Positions 1 to 11,639 of a DNA stretch of 64,000 bases are shown here, piece by piece; the first letter of the stretch is position 1, and the number at the start of each line of letters is the position of its first letter. This DNA is from Bufo bufo. Taxonomy: Eukaryota; Chordata; Amphibia; Anura; Bufonidae. Made by a program: the position numbers and the translations under genes. The notes below the pieces were generated by a model, which was not told where the DNA came from, ran no database searches, and worked only from the letters and a program-made list of their open reading frames with translations. The DNA is taken from contig NC_053392.1 in the NCBI RefSeq assembly GCF_905171765.1, positions 500,074,556 to 500,138,555 on the forward strand. The letters run 5' to 3'.

Positions 1-974
1 TGAGCAGTTCTCTCTTGCTCCAACCCACATCCGTTTATTCCAGCAGCTACATGGATCTTGAGGGATCAGAAGAAGATACCTGCACCACTACAGGTCATTG
101 GAAATCTAAAGTCTACAACTGCCTGCTCGATGGCCAGCCCAGGTAGGCCGTGAAGTGGTGGGCATGATTGCTGTCCATCACCACGTATGCTGAAAAGGAT
201 GTCTGGCGCCCCTCAATTCCAAATATAGCCAGCGGAAGGTAGAAGGACACCTTTATTTGCCTTTCTGCCTCCAAACCAAGATTATGCCCTGCGGTGTATG
301 TCTTACCTAGCAGATCCCCATCCTCTACTTTGAATGATACCGCAAACGTGCTACGAAGACACACCAAATTATAAAATGGCATGCACCCCTTACTAAATTT
401 GCAGCATGAAACCCCAGTCTTAATAAATCTGTCCCATGGGGTCCACATACCGTAGCCTAGGCCTACAGTATGTTCCTAAAAGCTCAGTGCATGGTGTACT
501 TTCCACCACATTCCTTTTCAGGGCAGGGGCATTAGATAGCATCATGGCAGATGGTCCACCGCTAGGCTATATGCTGTATAGTGCCATATTTTTATGTAAC
601 TGAGCCACTGTGGCCACATGTGCTTTTTTTATTTTATTAGTTTTGCAACAGTAACAGGTGAGTGTGTGTAAACTGGATGGAACAACCACTGAAAGTAAGT
701 GAAATGACATAAATGGTAGTGTCAGATCGCAGGATAGAAAGGTTTGAGAGACTAGGCAGTACAGTTGGACATACCAGAAAGCAGCATGCAGTCGTCAGAC
801 ACAGTGGAAGGAGGGACTCTTGGTTTGTAATGCTTCACTGCTTCTGCAATTTCTCTGATAAAGCAGAAACACAGAATATTAATTTAAAGTTACTATCGTG
901 ATATAAAGAAATGTTAAGAAATGGGGGGGGGGGGGGGGGGGGAGAAACACACACATGATTTTCCATAGTTTTAC
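1..974 (-). other. mtr intron 11 (partial)
   Basis: This is intron sequence downstream of mtr exon 11, and the next exon lies outside the window. It holds a run of 20 G at 923-942, just 33 bp beyond the exon 11 donor. An open stretch on the minus strand at 113-448 (111 codons) matches no family I know and has no splice sites that would join it to mtr, so I do not call it a gene. Nothing else in this stretch is recognisable. Confidence 0.6.
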
Positions 975-1042
975 CTGATATGTGCTGGAGTCGTTCCACA
1001 GCAGCCACCAACAATATTCACCAAACCATCCATGGCAAAGTC
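975..1042 (-). CDS. mtr: mtr exon 11
   Basis: This 68-nt exon encodes DFAMDGLVNIVGGCCGTTPAHI plus two bases of the next codon (probably Arg). The GGCCG block supplies two of the three zinc-binding Cys of the homocysteine domain (model residues 319-320). On the minus strand the acceptor reads TTTTCAG before GACTTTG and the donor reads ATCAG then GTAAAA. It starts in phase 0 after exon 10 and leaves phase 2. Confidence 0.96.
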
Positions 1043-1486
1043 CTGAAAATGAAATTAACATTATGATGTGTAGTATCTGTGAAAAAGAAAATCACAATCA
1101 GCATCACTTAGTATTGCAAAGAAGTTTAATGCTGGGTTCGTAAGTGACAAAAAATCTAGCAGAAAAAACAGCTATGGATCCAGCTGCGGGAAGCCAGTGA
1201 ACCTCACCCTCTCCACTGCAATGGATGAAATCTGCAGGAGAGAGATGACGCATAAACCAACATGCTGTCGATTTCAAATCTGCTCTGCAGTTAAGTTTAC
1301 ATTGAGGGGTTTCTATGCAGTGGGTGGATGAGAATTCAGGGTAGTCTACAACGCTGCAGATATGCTGTATGAAATCCGCAGCTCATCAGTCATGTGTGAA
1401 CCTGGCCTAAAACTGCCAAACAAACATTTTTACATCATGACAGCACGTGGGAACATACTATACATCAGTCGAGCACCGCAGGTTAC

Positions 1487-1548
1487 CTTAATGTGCTTAG
1501 CCGTCACTTCTGGCGTTTCATCATAACCACCAAAAGTGTTCGGGAGAC
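1487..1548 (-). CDS. mtr: mtr exon 10
   Basis: This 62-nt exon completes a Gly codon begun in exon 9 and then encodes LPNTFGGYDETPEVTAKHIK. This matches the family segment that follows the CYPNAG block. The acceptor is CATTTAG and the donor is AAG followed by GTAACC. It ends at a codon boundary, which exon 11 requires. Confidence 0.95.
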
Positions 1549-2994
1549 CTAAATGTATGAAAGAAAAGAAAAAAAAAAAAAAAAGGACCAAATCATTAAT
1601 TAAAAAAATGTAATTATTGCAGTAAAGTACAAATAACATACAGTAGTCAGTGGGACAAGACAGGGAGAATCCATGTTGCCAGGTACCTAGTTGCTCCTTC
1701 ACCCAAAAATCCCAGATGGTTTAGTGCCCGATATAACACAACATCCTTCCCTTTTTAAAGGGGTTGTCCGGGTTTAGAGCTGAATCCAGATATATCCCCA
1801 TTTTCACCCAGGCAGCACCCCTGAAATGAGCATCAGAGCATTTCATGCTCCAATGCGCTCTCTTCCCCTGCGCAGGGCAAGGGCTGTTTGTTCGTTCATA
1901 TTTTTTACATTGCTAGGTAGAGGCTTCTGCCTAGCAGTGTTGCCGGTGACGTCACAGGCACCGATTGGTGTGCTTTAGTGCTGCTCTAGCGGTTTCACAG
2001 GCTAGGGCGGCACTAAAGCCCGCCCATTGATCATGGGAGCGTCTGACGCGTGACACTAAGCTCCGCCCCCCGCCTCTGCTAACTGATCCGGGTCTTGCAG
2101 GCCACGTGGAGAAGCCAGGGACATGAGGTGGTGGAGATGTCATGACAGAGGCCAGGGTACAGGCTGCTCAGCCCCGCTTGACCTGCTCAGCTCAGCCCAG
2201 CCTGGCGCAGCGTCCTTGGAAGCGACACAGTGGGGAGTTGGATCCATTTGGGGGCAGTAAAGGAGTTGGTGAGAGCTGGCTGCTGGCAGTGTTCAGCTCG
2301 GTGTTCCTGCTGGGACGGCGCGTGTGCCGCTATTGAGAGGAGAGGAGATCCAGCTGGAGATGGCGGTTGGAGGTCAGAGGTATTTCCTTCGATGTATGAG
2401 CGAGGGAAAGAGTGCTTTGGACTGTGCCTTTCCGACTGACAATCTGAGTTTTCTTATTAAAACGCTCGCCAACTTCCAAACTAATTTATTCAGACTTCTA
2501 TATACCCTCCTAACTGATTAACCTGGATTCTGGACTGTGCCTTCTTTACAGATAACAAACAGTTAATGAGGGAACGCAAGCTAACCCCTAATCAGGGCTG
2601 CTTTCGCTACCAGCCCAGCAGCTTACTCAGCTGACATACCACATGCCTCTGAGGAAAGTATACGGCACATGGCCGGGGGAGAGAGCGGGGTTGTGGAAAT
2701 GCTGACAAATATGGATTGGGGTCGGGGAGTATTGGAGGTGAGAAGTACAAGGTTTCTGACAAGAGAGGAGATCAGAGGAGGTCCCATTGGTGGAAGATAA
2801 TGCATAAGAACTATGTGGGGGAGTGCATGAGACTTGGTTTTATTATAATACTGTACACTCTGCTAATAACCTTTTGGAACTAATTACTCCACAAGGACAA
2901 GTGAACTACAGCGGCAGCTAACATATTAACTCACAAGTATAACCCTAATCTTTAAGTGACCCCTAAACAAGCAATTAATCAACTAACAGACTAA

Positions 2995-3200
2995 TTACCG
3001 TATGTTTCGCTTTATAAGACGCACCTGCTAATAAGACGCACCCCAGGTTTCAAAGGAGGAAAATAAGAAAATAATATTTTTCATCACACCTCATATCAGA
3101 GCCACAGATCTGAACCCCAAAACATTAAACGAGACGCCCACATCAGGACATTACATGAGACCTTCATATCAGAACGCCATCAGACCTTAAAATAAAAAAC
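2995..3200. repeat. repeat with the TATAAGACGCACC motif
   Basis: The segment contains the words TTTATAAGACGCACC and AATAAGACGCACC within 40 bp. I recognise this as part of an interspersed repeat common in vertebrate genomes. The boundaries are uncertain and no target duplication was found. Confidence 0.4.
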
Positions 3201-3464
3201 GTTTTATCTCTCCTGCGTGGCGGCTCCACTCCGGGTCTGGCAGTCTCTATAGAAGTCACGCTCCCCTGTCTTCTCTGGCCGGCGCTGCAGTCACCTGACT
3301 TCATGCAGCATTGGGTCATAGTGTGCTTACTACTTCCTGAGGCTGTATGCGGTCAGGACAGTGCGCCCAAGGACCCAGGAAGGAAAACCAGGGAGGGAGA
3401 GTACAGGAAGCGCTCACAGTGCTTCACTCCCCTCTCCTGGGACCTAATGTATACAAGTGAGCGC

Positions 3465-3585
3465 TTCCAGGCTGGAGGGGGTATAGCTGCCAGGGAAGGA
3501 GCTAACAGCTTTTAGTAGTGTCAACGCCTCCTAGAGGACATAGCTATACCCAAGGTTTCTGTGTCCCCCAATGAATATGGGCAAG
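3465..3585 (+). repeat. relic of a DIRS terminal repeat
   Basis: The order of words (CCAGGCTG.AGGG, GTATAGCTG, AGCTTTTAGTAGTGTCAACGCC, AGCTATACCCAAGG, TGTGTCCCCCAATGAATATGGGC, AAGAAA) matches the right terminal repeat of the DIRS element at about 29831-29953, with scattered substitutions. No DIRS coding sequence is attached. Either it is a truncated copy or it derives from an internal deletion. Confidence 0.7.
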
Positions 3586-3649
3586 AAATAGGGGTATAAT
3601 CTTGTGTTGTTTTTCTGTTTTTATGATGTATTTAAAATTGTATAAATAA

Positions 3650-3894
3650 AAAAAAAAAAGCCCACCCATTAGTGCCAGTGATGTCACTGGGCTCACTGCT
3701 AGACAGAAGCCTCCGCCTAGCTTACCCATGGAGAGCCTGGTACGTCACCGGATCTCCAGCCTTCCCTCTGACTATATATACACAGAGATAGCTGTCAATC
3801 ACTGATAGGACAGCCTCCTTGACTTCAAAGCCCAGAATGAGCAGGAATCTAAATTTATAAAATACAAGTTTTCCTGAATCTTTTCCCATAAAAC
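3650..3894. repeat. left part of a MITE related to 5609-6011
   Basis: The words CTATCTCTGTG/TATATA, GTCAATCACTGATAGGAC, CCTCCTTGACTTCAAAGCCC and AGAATGAGCAGGAAT recur in the MITE at 5609-6011. The copy continues after the Tc1-like element at 5474-5515 (ATCAATCTACTTAGCTCCTCC), so the Tc1 element landed in the middle of it. Confidence 0.65.
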
Positions 3895-3896
3895 TA

Positions 3897-5471
3897 CACT
3901 GCTCAAAGAAATAAAGGGAACACTTAAACAACACAATGTAACTCCAAGTCAATCACACTTCTGTGAAATCAAACTGTCCACTTAAGAAGCAACACTGAGT
4001 GACAATCAATTTCACATGCTGTTGTGCAAATGGGATAGACAACAGGTGGAAATTATAGGCAATTAGCAAGACACCCCCAATAAAGGAGTGGTTCTGCTGG
4101 TGGTGACCACAGACTACTTCGCAGTTCCTATGCTTCCTGGCTGATGTTTTGGTCACTTCTGAGTGCTGGCGGTGCTTTCACTCTAGTGATAGCATGAGAC
4201 GGAGTCTACAACCCACACAAGTGGCTCAGGTAGTGCAGCTTATCCAGGATGGCACATCAATGCGAGCTGTGGCAAGAAGGTTTGCTGTGTCTGTCAGCGT
4301 AGTGTCCAGAGCATGGAGGCACTACCAGGAGACAGGCCAGTACATCAGGAGACGTGGAGGAGGCCAAAGGAGGGCAACAACCCAGCAGCAGGACCGCTAC
4401 CTCCGCCTTTGTGCAAGGAGGAACAGGAGGAGCACTGCCAGAGCCCTGCAAAATGACCTCCAGCAGGCCACAAATGTCCATGTGTCGGCTCAAACGGTCA
4501 GAAACGGACTCCATGAGGGTGATATGAGGGCCCGACGTCCACAGGTGAAGGTTGTGCTTACAGCCCAACACCGTGCAGGATGTTTGGCATTTGCCAGAGA
4601 ACACCAAGATTGGCAAATTCGCCACTGGCGCCCTTCACAGATGAAAGCAGGTTCACACTGAGCACATGTGACAGACGTGACAGAGTCTGGAGACGCCGTG
4701 GAGAATGTTCTGCTGCCTGCAACATCCTCCAGCATGACCGGTTTGGCATTGGGTCAGTAATGGTGTGGGGTGGCATTTCTTTGGAGGGCCGCACAGCCCT
4801 CCATGTGCTCGCCAGAGGTAGCCTGACTGCCATTAGGTACCGAGATGAGATCCTCAGACCCCTTGTGAGACCATATGCTGGTGCGGTTGGCCCTGGGTTC
4901 CTCCTAATGCAAGACAATGCTAGACCTCATGTGGCTGGAGTGTGTCAGCAGTTCCTGCAAGATGAAGGCATTGATGCTATGGACTGGCCCGCCCGTTCCC
5001 CAGACCTGAATCCAATTGAGCACATCTGGGACATCATGTCTCGCTCTATCCACCAACGTCACGTTGCACCACAGACTGTCCAGGAGTTGGCAGATGCTTT
5101 AGTCCAGGTCTGGGAGGAGATCCCTCAGGAGACCGTCCGCCACCTCATCAGGAGCATGCACAGGCGTTGTAGGGAGGTCATACAGGCACGTGGAGGCCAC
5201 ACACACTACTGAGCCTCATTTTGACTTGTTTTAAGGACATTACATCAAAGTTGGATCAGCCTGTAATGTGTTTTTCCACTTTAATTTTGAGTGTGACTCC
5301 AAATCCAGACCTCCATGGGTTGAAAAATTTGATTTCCATTTTTTTATTTTTGTGTGATTTTGTTGTCAGCACATTCAACTATGTAAAGAACAAAGTATTT
5401 CAGAAGAATATTTAATTAATTCAGATCTAGGATGTGTTATTTTTGTGTTCCCTTTATTTTTTTGAGCAGTG
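3897..5471 (+). mobile_element. Tc1/mariner-like DNA transposon, copy A
   Basis: Both ends carry the inverted terminal sequence CACTGCTCAAA.AAATAAAGGGAACAC, and both are flanked by TA (3895-3896 and 5472-5473), the Tc1/mariner target. The element is 1575 bp and holds one broken transposase gene. It is nearly identical to the copy at 11640-13211, so the family was active fairly recently. It lies within mtr intron 9, inside an older repeat. Confidence 0.95.
4194..5212 (+). pseudogene. Tc1-like DD34E transposase, copy A, frameshifted
   Basis: The gene starts [20 protein letters not shown] and continues with paired helix-turn-helix DNA-binding regions and an arginine-rich GRPR-like stretch ([11 protein letters not shown]). 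The DDE core shows its first Asp in FTDESRF, its second in MQDNARPHVA and its Glu in NPIEHIWD, the DD34E layout of Tc1 transposases. The reading frame breaks near 4630: beside copy B, copy A lacks 7 bases just before the FTDESRF block. Downstream of the break the frame is open to the TGA at 5210-5212. Copy A is therefore inactive although its catalytic triad is readable. Confidence 0.93.
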
Positions 5472-5608
5472 TATATATCAATCTACTTAGCTCCTCCTGC
5501 TTTATAACATGATGCCTGCAGGGGGGCTGCCTGGGTGAAATGGGGATATGTCTAGGTTCGGCTCTGAACCCGGACAATCCCTTTAACTATACTTCTCAAA
5601 ACTCTTAA

Positions 5609-6011
5609 CGGGAACCTGTCATGTTGAACATTGTTTGTGAGCTGCAGGCACCATGTTATAAAGCAGGAGGAGCTAATTAGATTGATGTATAGTTTTATGG
5701 GAAAAGATTCAGGAAAACTTGTATTTTATAAATTTAGATTCCTGCTCATTCTGGGCTTGGAAGTCAAGGAGGCTGTCCCATCAGTGATTGACAGCTATCT
5801 CTGTATATATAGTCAGAGGGAAGGCTGTCAATCACTGATAGGACCGCCTCCTTGACTTCAAAAGCCCAGAATGAGCAGGAATTTAAATATATAAATTACA
5901 AGTTTTACCGAATAATTTTCCACAAAACGATATATCAATCTACTCAGCTCCTCCTGTTCTATAACCTGCTGTCTGTAGTTTATATTGCATTTTCATGGTG
6001 ACAAGTTCCCT
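5609..6011. mobile_element. TTAA-flanked palindromic MITE
   Basis: The ends CGGGAACCTGTCATG and CATGGTGACAAGTTCCC are inverted repeats flanked by TTAA at 5605-5608 and 6012-6015. The interior is a near-palindrome centred close to 5815 (CAATCACTGATAGGAC with its complement). It has no coding capacity. Related partial copies lie at 3650-3894 and about 30520-30812. Confidence 0.75.
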
Positions 6012-6015
6012 TTAA

Positions 6016-6980
6016 GGTGGCCATACAGCCAAAGCTCTTCTACTCGACCCCCACCATACACATGCACGCTCAGCTGGTGTAGGTCTTCTCATTTGGGAGA
6101 TTGGAATACGTTGCTATCAGCATCTTATCGCAAAAGGATCCAAAATGCTTAAGTCATGTTTCCCCAGAATCTGCAGCTGGGGGAAAGTCTGGACATCCCC
6201 ATACACATCAGAAGATTGTGGGTCAGGCTGCCATTCATCTAATGTGCACGGGCACTTTTAGTCATAAGGTAAATGAGCACCACTTCTTAAAACTGCGATA
6301 TTGTTTTTTGGCAATTAGTGTCGGGAATTCCAGAATTTCACAACCCTCTTATATTAACGATGGACGCACCCTTCCTCCACAGGTAAAGACTTCTCCTGTT
6401 ACTTCACCTTGTCATAGTATTAAGAAACAGTTACAGTATGGCAGGGTAACATAGGACAAAGATTTGTTTCCTACACATCAGAAGTGGTAAAAATAAAAAG
6501 GGATTTTGATCCTCAAGCCACTGTTTATCGAAAATATATAGATGCTGTATCCTAAATATAAATAAATCACTACCTGTATGGATACTATTTCTTTCACAGT
6601 TCTGATAGATAGACATCAGATGTCAGGTAGTCACTAGTGTAACTTAATTATAATGTAATCACAGAGTACCTTCACCAGTGTAAAATGTAACCTTTACTGA
6701 TGATCATTAAAAAAAAATCACCCAATTTGTGCCCTTAAAAAGCAATTAACAATGAGGCTGTGCAGGACAAGGAAAGGAAAATTGACTCACCCTCACACTT
6801 GCCCCATCAAACTATAGGTTCTGCCTAGCAAAACGGAATGGCCGTCCTATATGTCCCTGACAAGGGATAGATACCGCCAGCCGAGAATAGATCTAATATG
6901 ACTACAGTCCAATAGTAATGTCATAAGTAAATACGTGTATCAGAAAATAATAAAGTTACAACAAAAATAATGGCACATAA
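6016..6980. other. mtr intron 9 sequence without recognised features
   Basis: I see AT-rich intron sequence here with no splice-flanked open frame and no inverted termini. The short open frames on either strand do not resemble any protein I know. Confidence 0.5.
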
Positions 6981-7079
6981 TACATATATAATCCCAAACA
7001 AACCAGTGGCGTCCAGGTTTTGATCCCCAGTGGAAAAGAAAGGAGCACATACATGTCCCAGGAATGCAAACTTTGCCCC

Positions 7080-7126
7080 GATGCGTTTCTCTGAACCGTT
7101 CTCTGGGGTCAGTTCATCAGGGGACC
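7080..7126 (-). ncRNA. hammerhead-ribozyme-like motif of the Penelope-like element
   Basis: On the minus strand the core CTGATGA (7114-7120) is followed by a foldable arm, then GAAAC (7084-7088) and the trinucleotide ATC (7080-7082), a possible NUH cleavage site. The flanks GTCCC and GGGGC can pair as stem I. Stem III is very short, and one pair looks lost by a CpG-type change. Penelope-like elements are known to carry hammerhead motifs near their ends. Whether this copy can cleave is unknown. Confidence 0.55.
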
Positions 7127-7627
7127 ACATATAACAAAAAGACTCCAAAAGAACAAACAATACAGAAATGGAGGCAATAATGTGTGTGAATCAGATCGTA
7201 TTCTTGTAGTAATACCCAAATGATAATGGTAAATGTCATGGTCATAAAGAAAGACAATTCCCACATATTTGAGACCAAATATAATGCATCTGCATCACAT
7301 ACCAAATGTCCACAGTGCTGCTACTGCTGAGACCCTTTTAAAAATCTACCACACACCATTTAAATACTGATAATCAAAGTATGGCTTTCAATAAAATCGA
7401 AACAGCAGGATAGGCCAATAAACATAACAATCGCTATGACAGAAAGGGGAGGATAGGATTATACTTTCCCAAATCCTAGATGAGATGCCAAGCCTGGAGA
7501 GGGTAAGATTAGGGATCAGTCTGGGTCAGCACAGGAGCATTGGTGGTTCAGTGGTGGCCATCTTGATGAAAAGTATAGTCTGTGTCCATTTTGATATTAT
7601 TGAAAGCCATACTTTGATTATCAGTAT

Positions 7628-8480
7628 TTAATTGGGCTTGACAGTGCAGAGTCTAAATATCCAACCTGCCTCTTTCTTCAGGAACATCACCCCTCCTGGT
7701 GAGCATTTGATCACTTCAATTCCCTGGAATTTGAGGGCATTAGGGTTGGCATTGTGAAACAACTTCACATGTTTGGCAACGGAGGTCTCATTATCATTTC
7801 TGATGTCCCCCAAATGCTCACCAGTGCGCCTTCTAAAATTCTCTGCTGGTTTTGCCCACATATTGGGCTCCGCATGTGCATGTGATAAGATTAACCAGTC
7901 CAGAGGTCTTGCAATTAATAAATGATCGGATATCAAAAATCTTGCCCGTATGCGAGCATGTAAAAGGTTTCCCTTGCAAGATAAAATTACATGCTATGCA
8001 CTTGCCACATCTGTATGTACCCGTAGTGACATGTCTTAGCCAAGTCTCTGTTCTTGGTGTTTGGAAGAAGCTGTGGACTAAACGGTCCTTTAAATTGCGT
8101 CCACTACAATACGTGATGGAAGGAGCATTTCCCACGTATTGACTTACATCAGGATCTGACCTGAGGAGGCCCCAGTAGGTATTAAGAACTTGTTGTACTT
8201 CATGTGCGATACCAAAAGTCGCAATAATGCGGACAATGTTGTCTCCATCAGGTCTAGCCCTGGGATTGAGGAGGTTGTCCCGGTTGCTGCCAAGGGAATG
8301 CTGATGAGCCGCATGAAGGACCTTTGCTGGATAACCCAGTCTTGTGAACCTATCTTGGGGGTCCTTTGCAGCCACATGATATTTATCAAGCGGGCTGCAA
8401 TTGCGTCGTACCCTGAGGTATTGACCTTTCGGTATATCTCTTTTTAATGGGTAGGGGTGCCAGCTATCCCAATGCAGTAA
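7628..8480 (-). pseudogene. Penelope-like RT C-terminus and GIY-YIG endonuclease
   Basis: The upper part reads SLLHWDSWHPYPLKRDIPKG, QYLRVRRNC and GYPAKVL, typical of the RT thumb and linker of Penelope-like elements. The endonuclease part has cysteine pairs (RCGKCIACNF) and then the GIY-YIG signature, here NLITCTCGAQYVGKTSREF. The frame shifts once near 7836-7930, so the tail (RRRTGEHLGDIRN, then VAKHVKLFH) is in another frame. The protein ends at 7628. It is not functional because the 5' half is missing or inverted. Confidence 0.88.
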
Positions 8481-8489
8481 TGAAGTTAT

Positions 8490-8912
8490 GTAATTTGTGT
8501 GAATTTGTCTCAGATCTACCACCAGCTCAGGGAGGTGGCAATGGGTAGCCCATGTGCCCCCTGTGCCGTCAACCTCTACCTGGGCTGGTGAAAACGCAAT
8601 GTGGTGTTTGGCGAGACAACCCCAAACTAGTCCCAATGCATTCTGTTATCGCTCCGGTTCATTGACGATGTACTTATCTTGTGGAAAGGGAGTGAACAGC
8701 AGTTCTACATGTTTGTTAATGCACTGAACATAAATGAACTCAGTCTATTTTTTACAGCAGAGATCCATAAAGATGAAATTACTTTTTTAGACCTTAAGAT
8801 TGCCAGGGGACAAGATGGCAATATTGTCACCAATATTTTTCACAAACCCACAGCCACAAATTCATTACTGCACTGGGATAGCTGGCACCACTACCCATTA
8901 AAAATAAGTATA
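8490..8912 (+). pseudogene. inverted Penelope-like RT palm fragment
   Basis: On the plus strand a broken frame gives MGSPCAP and NLYLGW, then FIDDVLILWKG (the catalytic Asp pair), then ITFLDLKIARGQDGNI and NSLLHWDSWHHYPLK. These are consecutive RT motifs of the same family as the minus-strand fragment at 7628-8480, and the two pieces overlap by the HWDSWH block. The fragment is therefore the 5' part of a similar element in inverted orientation. Confidence 0.82.
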
Positions 8913-8930
8913 CCGAGGTCGGACACCTGA

Positions 8931-9495
8931 GAACACTGCCGACCAACTGCTTGAGAAGGCACCGGCACTCCTGTATCACGCTCAGCCCCATTGAAGTGAA
9001 TGGCCCTGAGACAAAATACCAAGCGCAGCTGATACACAATATATGGCATCCGTGCTTTCTCAAAAAACTGATTGGCAGGGATCCCGGGTGTCAGACCCCT
9101 TTAACAGAAGCTTTGCCGTAAGTGAAGGAAAAGCCTAGCCACAGTTCTAGGAACCATGACTGAAAAAACTAAAGTCATTATGGAAGGATTGGGCATAATT
9201 TCAACTTTTTAAATCCATTTCCACTGAAAAGTCTGTTTCAGGGTTGCAATTGGTGTCCACGGTATGAGGTATTGCTGTGAGATTGATGCTGTGCTACTAA
9301 ATGTAAAACCTAGAAAAAGGCAATGTTCTTCATCAAAGCTTAGGTCAGAAAAGTCACAAGGACTAATAGCTAATAAAAATCCAACCATTCTCTCCTGATA
9401 TGTGAACAGTATAGAACATTAAAGGTGTTCTCTGGGCTTTTTAGAAAATCCTGGAATCTTCCCACCTGTGTAAGAAAAAAACATTCCCTTTGTAC
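8931..9495. other. mtr intron 9, old repeat fragments
   Basis: A piece near 9065-9110 (GGCAGGGATCCCGGGTGTCAGACCCC) resembles the edge of a repeat also seen near 56550. Otherwise I see nothing. Confidence 0.4.
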
Positions 9496-9499
9496 TTAA

Positions 9500-9949
9500 A
9501 GAGGACCTTTCACCGATTCTTACCCTATGAACTAAGTATACAGATAGGTAGAGCGGCACCCGGGGATCTCTCTGCACTTACTATTATCCCCGGGCGCCGC
9601 TCCGTTCTCCTGCTATGCCCTCCGGTATCTCCGTTCCCTAAGTTATGGTAGGCGGAGTCTGCCCTAGCGCTGGCCAATCGCACTGCAGAGCTCACAGCCT
9701 GGGAGAAAATAACCTCCCAGGCTGTGAGCTCTGCGCTGCGATTGGCCAGCGCTAGGGCAGACTCCGCCTACCATAACTTAGGGACTGGTATCTCCGCCTA
9801 CTATAACTTAGTGAGCGGAGATACCGGAGGGCATAGCGGGAGAACGGAGCGGCGCCCGGGGATAATAGTAAGTGCAGTGAGATCCCCGGGTGCCGCTCTA
9901 CCTATCTGTATAGTTAGTTCATAGGGTAAGAATCGGTGAAAGGTCCTCT
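9500..9949. mobile_element. TTAA-flanked foldback MITE
   Basis: The two halves are near-perfect inverted copies: AGAGGACCTTTCACCGATTC on the left and its complement ending GGTCCTCT on the right, flanked by TTAA at 9496-9499 and 9950-9953. The centre is near 9717 (CTCCCAGG with its complement). The element could form a hairpin of about 200 bp. It has no coding capacity. Confidence 0.85.
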
Positions 9950-10278
9950 TTAAATGCCTATCGCGCCACCAATGCCACTGTATCAGCTGTACTCAGACTT
10001 TCTGCAGACTCATCTGCTCAGGTCCCAATCGAATGGGCTCCTGAGTCTTCCTGTTCAGCTGCATATATTGTACATGCAGTTGAAAAGGAAGACTCGGGAA
10101 TGCAACTGGTGGGGAACAGAGTGGAAGAGCCCACAGGCAGACAGTGGAAACAGCGGCAAATGGTGGTGGAACAGACAGGTAAGTGCTGAGGAAATGGTCT
10201 TTCTTCCACAGGTGAAAAGATTCTGGGATTTTTTAACAAAGCCCGAAGAACCCCATTAAGTTTACAGCAATGACTTAC

Positions 10279-10379
10279 CTGCATTAGGGTAACAGATAAC
10301 ATAGGATGTTGTGCATTTCCCAATGGATTCAATGAAAGGCCTCATTTCAACAGCTCCCAAAGCACAGTTTAAGCCAATG
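10279..10379 (-). CDS. mtr: mtr exon 9
   Basis: This 101-nt exon completes a Cys codon and encodes [20 protein letters not shown] and [13 protein letters not shown] plus the first base of Gly. The LNC Cys (model residue 256) is the first zinc ligand of the homocysteine domain. The acceptor is TTTTTAAG before CATTGGC, and the donor is GCAG followed by GTAAGT. Confidence 0.96.
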
Positions 10380-11590
<1,211 letters not shown>

Positions 11591-11639
11591 CTAAATGGTT
11601 TAATGAAAAAATAAATAAAATCTAAAAATAAAATATATA

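Larger units (their letters stand above)
1759..5582. mobile_element. TTAA-flanked terminal-inverted-repeat element, interrupted
   Basis: The termini (AGGGGTTGTCCGGGTT... and its complement ending GGACAATCCCT) are inverted copies of each other for about 60 bp and are flanked by TTAA at 1755-1758 and 5583-5586. A TTAA target suggests the piggyBac or Kolobok type. No transposase of its own is visible. A second pair of inverted arms lies inside (about 1910-1970 against 3650-3725). The element also contains a DIRS-terminus relic (3465-3585), part of the 5609-6011 MITE family, and a complete Tc1-like element (3897-5471). It sits in mtr intron 9. Confidence 0.7.
6980..8930 (-). mobile_element. Penelope-like retroelement, rearranged copy
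   Basis: Going down the minus strand from about 8480, the sequence encodes the C-terminal part of a Penelope-like reverse transcriptase and a GIY-YIG endonuclease. A 3' untranslated region with a hammerhead-like motif follows (7080-7120). The segment about 8490-8910 is the same element in the opposite orientation and carries the RT catalytic motif. An inverted duplication also occurs in the 3' part: about 7361-7400 is the complement of about 7590-7630. The outer boundaries are approximate and no target duplication was found. Confidence 0.85.

Noticed and set aside
113..448. 111-codon minus-strand frame in mtr intron 11
   Set aside because: It resembles no protein I know and has no mtr phase or splice context. 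I kept it only as a remark.
2142..2521. Overlapping open frames in a GC-rich stretch, considered as a CpG-island first exon
   Set aside because: There is no conserved protein, and it lies inside a TTAA-flanked repeat in mtr intron 9.
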